Positions 1 through 8,906 are shown, numbered from the stretch's first letter. The stretch: DNA of 24,135 bases from a virus (IMGVR_UViG_3300025030_001185:1-24135); one strand, 5' to 3'. The notes: a model not told the origin generated them from the sequence alone. Program-made: numbers and translations.

Positions 1-36
1 TATATGAAATAATATTAAAAATATAACTTAATATAC

Positions 37-65
37 TTGACAATTAGCAAAAATTATAGTAAAAT
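37..65 (+). promoter_or_regulatory. sigma-70 promoter of the secreted-protein gene
   Basis: TTGACA at 37-42 and TAAAAT at 60-65 are separated by exactly 17 bases. The first Shine-Dalgarno (AAGGAG, 87-92) lies just downstream, so this promoter should drive the + strand gene alone. Assignment is by match to the consensus. Confidence 0.8.
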
Positions 66-104
66 ACACATAAAACTAAATTAAAAAAGGAGATGTTCAA
101 TTAT

Positions 105-1013
105 ATGAACAAAAAAGAAAGTATGCTTAATAGGGAAAGTAAGTTTAGTAGATTAATTTTATGTGTTGTATTGAGTTTATTTATTTTAGTAATTAGTAGT
201 GGTGCAGTTTTTGCAAATGGGAATAATAGTGTAAACGTAGAGATTAATGGACAAAAATTAAATTCAAATGCTTTTATCGACAGTAATTCAGGAACTAGTT
301 TAGTACCATTTAGAACTATTTTTGAAACTTTAGGTGCAAATGTAAAATGGGATCAACAAACACAAACTATTATTGCAAACAAAGGAAATATTTTAATAAA
401 ATTGAAGATTAATGATAATTATATGTTTGTTAATAATACTCCAAAGGATATTAAAATTAGACCTATCATAATATCTGGACGTACATTTGTCCCATTACGT
501 GTTGTTAGTGAAGCATTAGGTGCTGATGTAAATTGGGATGGTAATACTAGAACTGTTTATATTAGTAGTGTAGGTAGTGTAAATACAAATAGCAATGTAA
601 ATAGTAATGTAAATAGTAATGTAAATAGTAATGTAAATAATGTTGATATTCCAAAAATAAGAGATGATAATATTTATAATACACCACAACAATCGCAAGA
701 ATCAAGTAATACTAATGATATTCCACATGAAAAAATAATTTCACAATTATTAAGTGTGTTAAATTGTAATAAAGTAGAAGGCAATCAATTAACATTTGGG
801 ATTGTGAATGATTATGGAAATAGTAATACTAAAAAATGGAACATACTAAATAATACAGAAAAACAACAATGTGCTCAAATGAAATTAAATCAATTAAAAG
901 AAAGAAAATATCCTGGTTTTAAAGATTTAGTAGAAGGAGAAAATGTTGTATTTATATTAGGTGAATATGCAACTACAGGAAAAGTTTTAGATCAATTTAA
1001 TTTAATGTGGTAA
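105..1013 (+). CDS. secreted protein with copper-amine-oxidase-N-like domain
   Basis: Predicted exported protein of about 302 residues. An ATG at 93 overlaps the AAGGAG site (87-92), so the ATG at 105 is the better start. The N-terminus has basic residues followed by a hydrophobic stretch (LILCVVLSLFILVISSGAVF) and a possible signal-peptidase site after VFA. Residues of about 45-150 form a copper-amine-oxidase N-terminal-like domain with two half-motifs: LVPFRTIFETLGANVKWD and FVPLRVVSEALGADVNWD. Despite the name, this domain in Clostridia is mostly a surface or secreted module without oxidase activity. An Asn/Val/Ser linker with a DNA-level 12-bp repeat follows, then about 95 residues I do not recognise. 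The gene is convergent with the tail module and has its own promoter and terminator, so it is probably a moron or lysogenic-conversion gene acting at the cell surface (inference). Confidence 0.8.
   Translation: MNKKESMLNRESKFSRLILCVVLSLFILVISSGAVFANGNNSVNVEINGQKLNSNAFIDSNSGTSLVPFRTIFETLGANVKWDQQTQTIIANKGNILIKLKINDNYMFVNNTPKDIKIRPIIISGRTFVPLRVVSEALGADVNWDGNTRTVYISSVGSVNTNSNVNSNVNSNVNSNVNNVDIPKIRDDNIYNTPQQSQESSNTNDIPHEKIISQLLSVLNCNKVEGNQLTFGIVNDYGNSNTKKWNILNNTEKQQCAQMKLNQLKERKYPGFKDLVEGENVVFILGEYATTGKVLDQFNLMW
579..644 (+). repeat. 12-bp tandem repeat encoding VNSN units
   Basis: GTAAATAGTAAT is repeated in register from about 597, with a degenerate copy before it and a partial copy after, and encodes Val-Asn-Ser-Asn repeats in a linker. 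It stays in frame (multiple of 3), so copy-number change would lengthen the linker without breaking the gene. Confidence 0.85.
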
Positions 1014-1017
1014 ATGA

Positions 1018-1047
1018 AAGAGAGGATAATAAAAATCCTCTCTTTTT
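1018..1047. terminator. bidirectional terminator between convergent genes
   Basis: A 10-bp perfect stem, AAGAGAGGAT (1018-1027) with ATCCTCTCTT (1035-1044), is followed by T on the + strand. It also ends the tail module on the - strand, where the T tract is poorer. Confidence 0.85.
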
Positions 1048-2623
1048 ATGTTAATTTTATCCCTCGACCTATCATTACAATATGTATTCTCCCATTGGTC
1101 AAATTGGATGGAATATTACTACCAATTGGTGTTAAAATCAATTTAGAATAATAATCAGTACCACCAATATTTTCTTTTTCAAATTTACCATGAAAAAATA
1201 CTGGCTGACCATTTAATTCACTTGGAATGTCACTTGTTGTCCAAGGCATACCATTTACGGTAACATCAAGATATTTATATCTAAGAATCACATCAATACC
1301 TGTATTGCTATACTCTACATTTCTATACTCTTGATACTCTTCTATAGCAAAAGAAGAAGTAGGGAAAGAATATGGGCCAGATTGAAAAATACCAGGATAT
1401 TTACCAAACTTAGGTTTAATCATCATTTGGTCGATATAAATATTATTAGCAGATATATTTTCATATTTAACATAGACATAACCAGTACCTAATGGACTTA
1501 AAAAATAGAAAGATTTACTACTCCCAATATCCCAATCTGATACACCTTGATAAATTATAGATGTGCTAGATACTTCTTCTTCACCAGAATCATCTATTAT
1601 TGTTAGTGGTGTGTTGTCTGAAAATTTCATTATAGATATCCTTAGTGAATTAACACCAACCGTTCCTCCTTTAAATTTGAATGAAAAACGAGTATCTCTG
1701 TTACCCCACCAATCAGTATTCGCAAGACCACTTCCTGTACTCTCCTCATTGATTTGCCAAATTGATTCTCCAGGTCTAATATTTATTGAGACAGTATTAT
1801 CGTAGGCACTTTGAAAAGAAACGATTCCTCCACTATGATAGAGTGGTCTCAATGTAGATATGTCATAATTTTCACCACCAGAATTACTATATTTACTTGG
1901 ATAATCACAATCTATGAATGAAGAAACTATACCATCTGGAGTTATTGATTTTATTTCATTAGATGCTGTAACTTCAAGTGAACCATTTTCATTTATTTTA
2001 GTCCAAACTCTCCCTAATTCATCCTCAATATCCATCCCATTCAATTTTAAATTTTCTGCTTCTATTACACCGTTTTTTGTAATAAAATTACTAAAATTAA
2101 TAATATTATTTTCACCAGATATATCTAACACAGTATTACCTTCTGTATTATTCAATTTTAATTCTCTTAAATTGATTACACCATTATTATCTATAGTAAT
2201 TACATCTACCCAATCCTCTGTTGGAGGGGTTGCTTTGTTTTGTTGTATTGAAAATCCTACTGTTGGATTAATAATTATTCTTGATTTATTATCTGAACGA
2301 AGGAGAGAGAGGATCATGTTAAAAATTTGTACACCATTGCTATTAATAAGAAAAGTCTGCTTTCCTTCTGCATCTGAGGCATCAATTTCTAAATTTTCAC
2401 CAACCAAAATTTTACCAACAATTCTTTCTCCCACAACACCATCCGCATTCATGCACAATTCATAATTATCTCCACCTGATTTTGAAATTCCTACTGCTCC
2501 ATGTGTTATTCTGACAATTCTTCTAGGGTCGTTTGGATCGTATGCAGTAAATCCATTCCTATCAAGTGAACAATATTCATTTGCTGATAAATTAATCTCA
2601 CCAGTAATTTTGCCTTGTAAAGT
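1046..2623 (-). pseudogene. tail-tip protein, C-terminal part (frameshifted)
   Basis: This is the C-terminal part of the tail-tip/receptor-binding protein whose N-terminal part is the gene ending at 2506. The frame is open from 2623 to 1046, although its first ATG is only at 2458 and has no ribosome binding site. Read in this frame, the stretch before that ATG continues the upstream gene sensibly (GKITGEINLSANEYCSLDRN, then DPNDPRRIVRITHGAVGISK). That is a typical motif of the central region of phage tail-spike or antireceptor proteins. The rest is rich in beta-forming, Asn/Gly/Ser residues and looks like a fibre or carbohydrate-binding tip. A -1 change near 2614 separates the two halves: one G seems to be missing in AAGGC compared with an expected AAGGGC. 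I judge it one gene broken by a single-base deletion or a sequencing error. Programmed frameshifting is less likely because no slippery heptamer is in the right phase. Confidence 0.75.
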
Positions 2624-4629
2624 TTAGAAGCAACGGAATTATTTGTGCTATTTATTTTGTTCCAATCTGATTTAGATGATGCTAGTTCTACAGATGTAGA
2701 AATTGATTGGTTTAATAATGCTAAATACTTATCTCTATCTTTGGAAATATCTGCTATATTAGAGATTACAACATCTATAGAACCTTGATCATAGTCATAG
2801 CTAAATTCTGTAATAATACATTTAATATCAATATAAAATTTATCATATTTAACTCTTACAATTTCTCCTAGTTTAAGTTTGTTACGATCTAATTGACAAG
2901 CAACATCAAGACAATTATATAAATCAATTAATGACAATTCTATAGATATTGGCAATGACGAATATTTTTTAAATTCGTTACGACCATACTCTAATAAAAT
3001 TTTTGGATTTGAGATATTATCATTACGTATCTCTCTTTTCTTTACATAACTTTGCTTTAATTCAAATAATTCTTCCTCTGTAAAGTTTTCTTCTAAAGAT
3101 AGTAAACTAGTTAAACTATCAATTTGAGAATTTATATTTACTATTTGATTTTCTAATCCATTATTAACATTATCACTAAATGTACCAGTTACACCAGTAT
3201 TATCAACATCTTCAATATAAGAAAAAAGTGCATTCCCTTCTTCGACAGTATAATGTATTACATTAATAATGTTATTGCCATTATAGATTGCTTTAAATGT
3301 AGAACTTAATGGAAACTTATTATCATAATTATAATATCTATCATTAATATAATCACATATTTTTAAAGCAATTGCTGTAGTATTATCACCTGAAACTAAA
3401 GGTATATTCATTGTTATATCATTTAAATATAAAAGAATATTACCACTATTTATACATGGAGTATCTATAGTTATATCAAATATTAATGAATTAATTTCTT
3501 TCTTTTTTGCGTCAATATAATCTTGTTTTGTATCTCTTTCCCATAACAAGTCATCAGTATCTTGATTATTTACTTGTGCTATGTCTAAAGAATCTAATAT
3601 TACTAACATTTCTGTATTTAAAGTATTTAATTGCGTATATTTTGTATTTAAAGTGCTTTGCAATGATATTTTTTGATTTGTTAATGATTCAAATTGTCCT
3701 TCATATGAAGAAATTTTAGAATTGTAATCTTCGATCGATATGCAAAGTTGATCACTCATATAGTCAGAATGTCTAATTATATTACCAAATTCATCTCTGG
3801 AGAATGGAAACATAAAATATGAATAATCAACCAATGTGTCACTTCCTGTGATAGAAACGGAATTTATTGTTAAATCATTAGCACCAATCACACAAAGATG
3901 GGTACAAAATGAATCACTATTGGGTTTTAAATTTAATGATTGTATGTATTTACCATAATCAAAAACTAAAGCATAATTTGTTGAATTTGCTATTTTTTCA
4001 ATATTCTCAATAGATGTTAAATCATCAGATAAAGATACTGTATAATTTACTGTATTAAAATAGAGCAATGCGGAAAAAGATGTTGCAATTGAATTTAAAC
4101 AATCTAATGCTGTTTGACTACTAAATGAAAATTGTAAATATTTTAAATCTAAAGATGCTGAAATTGCACCAATTTGCCAAACTGTATTTTCTAAAACTAT
4201 TGAGACAATTTCACTACAATTTTTGCTATAGTCTGTATCTTCATTGCTATATGTAATAATTTCATCTGAAAGGTTAAATGCAAGAGAATAGCAATTTACG
4301 TTTTTTAAAAATGTATTTTGATCTGATACTGATTCTATTGAATTAATTACATAGTATTCAATTTGATTCATAAATTCTAAACGAATTAAATATTTATATT
4401 TGAGTAAATCAAAATCTTTATTTCTTACTAATTGATTATCTATTTCTATGTCTGTTAAAATTGAAAAATTTAATTCATTAATTTGTGATAATTTTGGATT
4501 GAATTGATAATTAAAAAATGAATCAAGTATTGATATTGTTTGTTTATTTGGTTTACATATGTAAAGTTTAGGTATTTCATTTAGTTTTGTTAGATCTAGT
4601 TCAAAAGATTGGAATGATATATTGATCAA
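2506..4629 (-). CDS. phage tail-tip / endopeptidase-like protein, N-terminal part
   Basis: Tail-tip protein of the prophage-tail/antireceptor type, expected at the distal end of the tail below the distal tail protein. Residues 20-70 (PKLYICKPNKQTISILDSFF, then QINELNFSI) match the usual opening of this family. About 300 further residues are beta-rich, and a coiled-coil segment lies near 295-380. From residue 673 the frame is wrong (it ends at a TAA at 2506) because of the frameshift described for the C-terminal part; an intact product would be about 1195 residues. The start is uncertain. The TTG at 4629 directly follows AAAGGAG with no spacing, and no ATG, GTG or TTG lies at a normal distance. 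The gene follows the distal tail and P63C genes and is separated from them by a homing-endonuclease unit. Confidence 0.75.
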   Translation of the reverse strand: MINISFQSFELDLTKLNEIPKLYICKPNKQTISILDSFFNYQFNPKLSQINELNFSILTDIEIDNQLVRNKDFDLLKYKYLIRLEFMNQIEYYVINSIESVSDQNTFLKNVNCYSLAFNLSDEIITYSNEDTDYSKNCSEIVSIVLENTVWQIGAISASLDLKYLQFSFSSQTALDCLNSIATSFSALLYFNTVNYTVSLSDDLTSIENIEKIANSTNYALVFDYGKYIQSLNLKPNSDSFCTHLCVIGANDLTINSVSITGSDTLVDYSYFMFPFSRDEFGNIIRHSDYMSDQLCISIEDYNSKISSYEGQFESLTNQKISLQSTLNTKYTQLNTLNTEMLVILDSLDIAQVNNQDTDDLLWERDTKQDYIDAKKKEINSLIFDITIDTPCINSGNILLYLNDITMNIPLVSGDNTTAIALKICDYINDRYYNYDNKFPLSSTFKAIYNGNNIINVIHYTVEEGNALFSYIEDVDNTGVTGTFSDNVNNGLENQIVNINSQIDSLTSLLSLEENFTEEELFELKQSYVKKREIRNDNISNPKILLEYGRNEFKKYSSLPISIELSLIDLYNCLDVACQLDRNKLKLGEIVRVKYDKFYIDIKCIITEFSYDYDQGSIDVVISNIADISKDRDKYLALLNQSISTSVELASSKSDWNKINSTNNSVASKLYKAKLLVRLIYQQMNIVHLIGMDLLHTIQTTLEELSE

Positions 4630-4660
4630 CTCCTTTAATTTACATTTATAGTTAAAAATA

Positions 4661-4700
4661 TAAAGAGATAATAAATAAATAAATAAATATTATCTCTTTA
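4661..4700 (-). terminator. terminator of the NUMOD endonuclease gene
   Basis: A 13-bp perfect stem (4661-4673 with 4688-4700) with a loop of repeated AAAT, followed on the - strand by ATTTTT. It separates the endonuclease from the tail-tip gene. Confidence 0.8.
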
Positions 4701-4712
4701 TAAATATGTATA

Positions 4713-6791
4713 TCATGCAATATTATTTTGTTTTTCTATGTACATTTTATAATCTTTTTTAAATATCCATTTAAATCCACCTGCTGTTTTTATTTTACCT
4801 CTATAACAACTAGAAATATTAGATATAAAAATATTTGTTTCAATTTCTGCTTCTTTCATATTATTATATTCTTTAATTAAATTATAATTTAAATCTAATT
4901 GAATAATATTTCTTTCTTTTAAAAATATAGGTGTTAATTTATCAATATTTTGCTCATAATCATTTTTATAAAACCACCTATAATTTCCTGCATGTTTTCT
5001 ACTACCTTTACAACAATTACATATACTTGATCTAGAAACTTTAGTTTCTTTTTCTGCTTCTACTGCACTTTCAAATTCTTTAATAAAAACATTATCTAAT
5101 GTTAATTGAATTATATTTATATTATTACGTAATCTAATATATTTATTATAGTTAATACTCTCATCATAATCTTCTTTATATTTCCACATAAATCCTCCAG
5201 ATGATTTTCTTTCTCCTTTACAACAATCTGTAATATGTATACATCCTATAATATTTTCTGCTTCAGAAATACTTTCATATTCTTTTATATATTCTCCATT
5301 TAAAGATAATTGAATAACTTTTCTTTTAGTATGTATTTGTATATTATCAAATGATATAATATCTTTATTATCATCATAATAATTTTTAAACATCCATATA
5401 AAACCATACGCATGATTAGTTTCTCTTCTACAACATTCTGATATATTACTTTGATTTAAATTTAATTGTCTACCTGCTTCTGTTGCACTTTCAAATTCTG
5501 CAATATATTCTCCAGTAAGGGATAATTGAATTACTGGTATACTTAATTTCTTACCATTTATTTTACCATTATCAATCATTATTTGCTTTGTATCATATAT
5601 GCACCACTTTAATTCATGTGCTTTATTTAGATAATTACATATTGTACCATAACTTAATTTCATAATAATAGAAATATCTTTAATATTTTTACCTTCATTA
5701 TAATAATTACTTGCTTCAATAATTCTTGTACTACAAGCAAACTCATGGCATTTTAACCAATTAATACTACTTAAATCAAATAATTTATTTAGTTTGCTAT
5801 GCAATATATTATTTTTTATGTATTCTAATTTACTTTTATCGCAATTAATGCGAATAACCTCAATTCCATTTATTTCTGCCATTTTATCTTTATAATCATC
5901 TATCTCTTTTGCTTCTTTTGCTGTTAAACCTGATAAATTATTATCTTTTTTATGCCATCCACCATCCATCTCAAAAATATATTTTTTATTATTTAATTCA
6001 AAATAAAAATCATATCTTCTAGGTTTGATCCAATCTGGAGAATATTCATATTCAAAATATATATTTAATTGCTCTAATAAATTAAATGCAAATTTATTTG
6101 GATAACTATTATTATCACTACAACGAGGGCAGGAAAAATAATAAGCAGAAATAGTATATAATTTATACTCTCTTTGGTATCCACAATTTGGACATAAAAA
6201 CATTTCTGACTTTCCAGTACTGTGTGTTATTGAATATCCATTATTAGGATATTTTAATAATTTGGCAATATCTGGTCTAGTAGTCCAAAGATCATTACAC
6301 CCTTTTAATACTTTTAAATTATGACATACATTACATCCTACTCCTTTGCTAATATTGCTTTCAAGTGAATTATCTATATTCCCATCTATCAAACATTTAT
6401 ATTTATATGCTTTATAATTTTTATATTTACCATATTCCATTGTTATTTGTTCTAATATTTCTATTTCTCCAGTCTTTGTTTTTATTATATCTCCAATATT
6501 ATATTTATATCCTTCTTTTATAAAACCTAATATAATTCCTAATTTACATTTTTTAAAACCATCTATTACTAAAGAATAAATTTTGTTATTATAATATACT
6601 ATAATAAATGATTTTTGCTTTTTTGTTATATAATCAATTATAGTAATTTCATCTTCAATATTATATTTTTTAATTTGATATATAAATCTTACTCTATGAC
6701 CAATACTGTTCTTCCAATCAATACATTCCTTATCTTTATTTACACCTCTACCGTTTCTTCTCGGCAAATCATCTAAAAATACTTTTCTCAT
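4713..6791 (-). CDS. homing endonuclease: zinc ribbons, Vsr/EDxHD-like nuclease, NUMOD repeats
   Basis: Free-standing homing endonuclease of 692 residues, expected to cut DNA and spread its own gene. Residues of about 150-225 carry paired cysteines (CNVC, CPNC, CPRC), probably zinc ribbons. The nuclease core at about 230-330 has YDFYFELNNKKYIFEMDGGWHKK region features (Y-D-F, then E-x-D-G-x-x-H) and later D-x-x-K, which fits the PD-(D/E)XK/EDxHD fold of Vsr-like homing enzymes. A probable helix-turn-helix follows at about 365-390 (KDISIIMKLSYGTICNYL). Four NUMOD1-like DNA-binding repeats (Q-L-x-L-x-G-x-x-I-x-E-[FY]-x-S, ending G-F-x-W) fill 405-690. The ATG at 6791 is preceded by GAGGAGG (6803-6809). 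It is not fused to a host gene. It has a leader RNA upstream and its own terminator. The nuclease type is inferred from motifs only. Confidence 0.85.
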   Translation of the reverse strand: MRKVFLDDLPRRNGRGVNKDKECIDWKNSIGHRVRFIYQIKKYNIEDEITIIDYITKKQKSFIIVYYNNKIYSLVIDGFKKCKLGIILGFIKEGYKYNIGDIIKTKTGEIEILEQITMEYGKYKNYKAYKYKCLIDGNIDNSLESNISKGVGCNVCHNLKVLKGCNDLWTTRPDIAKLLKYPNNGYSITHSTGKSEMFLCPNCGYQREYKLYTISAYYFSCPRCSDNNSYPNKFAFNLLEQLNIYFEYEYSPDWIKPRRYDFYFELNNKKYIFEMDGGWHKKDNNLSGLTAKEAKEIDDYKDKMAEINGIEVIRINCDKSKLEYIKNNILHSKLNKLFDLSSINWLKCHEFACSTRIIEASNYYNEGKNIKDISIIMKLSYGTICNYLNKAHELKWCIYDTKQIMIDNGKINGKKLSIPVIQLSLTGEYIAEFESATEAGRQLNLNQSNISECCRRETNHAYGFIWMFKNYYDDNKDIISFDNIQIHTKRKVIQLSLNGEYIKEYESISEAENIIGCIHITDCCKGERKSSGGFMWKYKEDYDESINYNKYIRLRNNINIIQLTLDNVFIKEFESAVEAEKETKVSRSSICNCCKGSRKHAGNYRWFYKNDYEQNIDKLTPIFLKERNIIQLDLNYNLIKEYNNMKEAEIETNIFISNISSCYRGKIKTAGGFKWIFKKDYKMYIEKQNNIA

Positions 6792-6803
6792 AAATTAACA
6801 TTC

Positions 6804-6864
6804 CTCCTCATATTATTTTATTAATCTATCAATCTATAAAACTCCAACCAAAAACCATCTCCTC
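6804..6864 (-). promoter_or_regulatory. two Shine-Dalgarno copies (B) facing the leader loop
   Basis: GAGGAG occurs at 6859-6864 and again at 6804-6809; the second is the ribosome binding site of the endonuclease. Both are exact complements of CUCCUC in the loop of leader B (6898-6905). The upstream copy has no ATG at a usable distance. Confidence 0.6.
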
Positions 6865-6882
6865 ACCACAAACAAAAATAAA

Positions 6883-6949
6883 ATAGGGAAGGGCAGAGAG
6901 GAGTATCTACCCATTTTTAGTTAGATTGCAAGCCTAACGTATCCCAAAA
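6883..6949 (-). ncRNA. structured leader RNA, copy B (three-way junction)
   Basis: On the - strand GGGA (6942-6945) can pair with UCCC (6886-6889). Inside are hairpin 2, GUUAG/CUAAC type (6920-6938), and hairpin 3, GGGUAGA (6906-6912) with UCUGCCC (6891-6897), 7 bp including one G-U. The loop of hairpin 3 is UACUCCUC. Its CUCCUC is complementary to two downstream GAGGAG sites. The closing stem is weaker here than in copies A and D. The copy shares GGGAUA at the 5' side and CUUCCCUAUU at the 3' side with the other leaders. Confidence 0.6.
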
Positions 6950-6978
6950 TCCATAAAAAACTATAACTTTATAAAATA

Positions 6979-7047
6979 AAAAAGAATCTACAGTTTTGTA
7001 GATTCTTTAAAATGTTCAAAATCAAAAAATCAATTATATTTAGTTAT
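6979..7047. repeat. dispersed repeat, copy 1 (terminator plus 3' flank)
   Basis: This segment, containing the AAGAATCTACA terminator and a flank with ATCAAAAAATCAATTATATT, is nearly the same as 19360-19422. Both copies sit just 5' of a structured leader RNA on the - strand. Confidence 0.75.
6981..7008 (-). terminator. terminator of the P63C gene
   Basis: A 12-bp perfect stem, AAAGAATCTACA type (6981-6992 with 6997-7008), loop of 4, then TTTTTTATTTT on the - strand. It lies within a stretch of about 65 bp that recurs near 19360-19422. Confidence 0.85.
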
Positions 7048-7062
7048 TAATGAGTTATCTAA

Positions 7063-7995
7063 CTAATTATCTTTCACATCCAAATCACCATTAATATTTA
7101 CATCACTAATTACATTTTCATCCTTATTTTCGTTATACCATCTATCAAACATAATTTCAAATTGACTCCAGTTATCACTTAGTTTCATAATAGTAATAAC
7201 TGATGCTAAATGTTTATCTAAATGAGGGATACCAATATTATCAGTTAAGAATTGATGAAATCTATATTTTCTATAAAATTTATTCTGATTAGATTTATTT
7301 TTAACTAATGGATTCTTCTTTCTTAATTCATCTAAAACTGTTTCAGGTAATACATCATAAACATATTTATTAGTATATTGACCAACTAAAGGAGATTTTG
7401 CATTTCCTTTGTATTGCCATCCTTTAAGTCTAAACATCTCTTTATAAAATTCTAAAGGAAATCTTCTAGTCCAAGGTAAAAATTCTTCTCTTACATATAA
7501 AGATAATAATTTTTGTAATTCGTCACGTTCTCTTTCTTCTTGAAATCCTGTAGCTTCATCAATCAATGCTATAATACCTATTTTAGATAAAGAACGAACT
7601 AGAATTTCACTTACTAATGCTAACGATTCTTGATTTTGCGTTAGAGTATTATCTTGTCTTGCTTGTAAAAATATATCACAAATAGTTGGAAGTATAGTCG
7701 CTTTATAGCCATCTAAAATTCTTTTATCTTTTGCAATATATTTTATAGAGAAATTCTCACCAGTGCTTAAAGCCTTATCTATATAGGGTTTGAGGTTATT
7801 TGCAGTCATAAAAGTAGGCAAATTCTCACCAGTCATAAAATCACTATTTAAAATTCCTTTTGACCTATCAAATGCTTTAAACATTGCTCTACTAGATAAA
7901 ATTCTAGTTCCATCTTCTAAAACTGCACAAGTTAATTCTTTTTCTCCAATAGTTATCTTACCAAAATGTGTTGCTTTTAAAATCTTTTCTTCCAT
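7063..7995 (-). CDS. P63C domain protein (moron)
   Basis: 310-residue protein that I assign to the P63C-domain phage family. The conserved C-terminal part is recognisable: ERDELQKLLSLYVREEFLPW, then RRFPLEFYKEMFRLKGWQY, LVGQYTNKYVYDVLPETVLD and RYRFHQFLTDNIGIPHLDKH-type sequence up to about residue 290. The biochemical role of the family is not established, so I give none. It lies between two tail genes but is not part of their operon. A near-consensus promoter stands directly upstream and a strong terminator directly downstream, the arrangement of a moron gene that can be expressed from a prophage. The start ATG at 7995 follows AAAGGAGG at a somewhat long distance of about 13 bases. Confidence 0.8.
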   Translation of the reverse strand: MEEKILKATHFGKITIGEKELTCAVLEDGTRILSSRAMFKAFDRSKGILNSDFMTGENLPTFMTANNLKPYIDKALSTGENFSIKYIAKDKRILDGYKATILPTICDIFLQARQDNTLTQNQESLALVSEILVRSLSKIGIIALIDEATGFQEERERDELQKLLSLYVREEFLPWTRRFPLEFYKEMFRLKGWQYKGNAKSPLVGQYTNKYVYDVLPETVLDELRKKNPLVKNKSNQNKFYRKYRFHQFLTDNIGIPHLDKHLASVITIMKLSDNWSQFEIMFDRWYNENKDENVISDVNINGDLDVKDN

Positions 7996-8039
7996 GTTTA
8001 AATTAAATCCTCCTTTAATTATATTATTATTTTAACATT

Positions 8040-8101
8040 ATAATACAACAAATAAAGGAGGAAGTCAATACATTATTTAAAAATAATTATATTTATATTC
8101 T
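8040..8101 (-). promoter_or_regulatory. sigma-70 promoter of the P63C gene, with AT-rich upstream box
   Basis: On the - strand TTGACT (8063-8068) and TATTAT (8040-8045) are 17 bases apart. An AT-rich box at 8080-8101 (AATATAAATATAATTATTTT) lies about 11 bases upstream of -35, where an UP element would be. The same box with the same spacing stands at the promoter near 19508-19569, and the bases before -10 (TGTTG) are also the same. Confidence 0.8.
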
Positions 8102-8117
8102 ATCAAACTACAATTCA

Positions 8118-8906
8118 CTAAATTAAATATCTTAATTGATATTCAAAATGAATTTTACATGTTCCTGTAATTCTTAAGGTATTTTCTCCAATAGGTATTT
8201 GAATAAAATTTAAATTACTATTGTCATAACGATATGTTGCTAATAGGGAAGTCTCAATTAATTTATGTTCTGTACTCACACTTATTAATTCGCCATCAAT
8301 TAATCCAGTAATACTAAATTCATCATTGCCATCGCTTGTATTTACAATACTAATATTTCCTGAGTTAACCTTTTCAATATAAATATTCATAGGGAGTAAA
8401 ACATCCCCTGTATTATCAAATATAATATCTGTATATGTAGGATTTACTGATAAATCATATATCTCAGTAGTTATTTTATCTGAGAAAGAGAATGGTGATT
8501 TTAAAATACAAGGACAAGTAATATATCCCGATCCTGTACCTGTGTGATTTACTTTTGGTTTTCCGTTAACCATAATATAATAAGTTTTATCTAACGCATC
8601 TTCTAATCCAGAATTATCTGTAAATTTTAATGGTATAAAGTATTTACTATCAATCACAGTAGATAAATATCTAAAATCAGTATTGGTAAAATTCTCAAAT
8701 CCAAATATAATTTCAAAATCAGTTATGTCTGTTTTTTTATTTGTTAATAAATAATCATCTCTTCCTTTAATATATTGCGTTTGTAATTCTCTAGGATATA
8801 AAAAAGGTTCTTCATATAAACCTGAATTAATCGAACAATTTATAACTTTTAAATCTTCACTTGATATTCCATTAAGAGTAAAATTAATAAAACTTTTAAT
8901 TAACAA
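8118..8906 (-). CDS. distal tail protein (Dit-like)
   Basis: 262-residue protein fitting the siphophage distal tail/tail-component family, which forms the hub joining tail tube and tip. Evidence: position directly after the tape measure gene (apart from an inserted endonuclease), size near 250, and the N-terminal pattern FINFTLNGISSEDLKVINCS with the following REL-type segment, resembling 'F-x-F-N-G-x-x-S' openings of Dit proteins. The middle has GKPKVNHTGTGSGYITCPCI and the C-terminal half is beta-rich, consistent with a galectin-like domain. The TTG start at 8906 has GAGGTG 7 bases upstream, which supports it. It begins 31 bases after the preceding endonuclease with no terminator between, so it depends on readthrough from the endonuclease gene or beyond. 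Confidence 0.75.
   Translation of the reverse strand: MLIKSFINFTLNGISSEDLKVINCSINSGLYEEPFLYPRELQTQYIKGRDDYLLTNKKTDITDFEIIFGFENFTNTDFRYLSTVIDSKYFIPLKFTDNSGLEDALDKTYYIMVNGKPKVNHTGTGSGYITCPCILKSPFSFSDKITTEIYDLSVNPTYTDIIFDNTGDVLLPMNIYIEKVNSGNISIVNTSDGNDEFSITGLIDGELISVSTEHKLIETSLLATYRYDNSNLNFIQIPIGENTLRITGTCKIHFEYQLRYLI

Noticed and set aside
516-698. Antisense open frame rich in I, T and Y opposite the VNSN repeat
   Set aside because: Shadow of the 12-bp repeat in the secreted-protein gene; no ribosome site and a low-complexity product.
1563-2465. Two + strand open frames opposite the tail-tip C-terminal part
   Set aside because: Mirror frames of a real beta-rich gene; no ribosome sites, promoters or recognisable domains.
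2600-2630. Programmed -1 frameshift in the tail-tip gene
   Set aside because: No X XXY YYZ heptamer in the correct phase in the window allowed by the -1 stop at 2624; a one-base deletion explains it better.
6883-6949. Leaders as group I intron, hammerhead, purine or preQ1 riboswitch
   Set aside because: Too short for an intron, lacking the conserved catalytic cores (such as CUGAnGA/GAAA) and the known riboswitch consensus bases; flanking coding frames are not joined by removing them.
8046-8062. CCTCCTTTA within the P63C promoter spacer, complementary to the P63C ribosome site
   Set aside because: It lies between -35 and -10 and is not in the transcript, so pairing cannot occur; coincidence with an AT-rich Shine-Dalgarno mirror.
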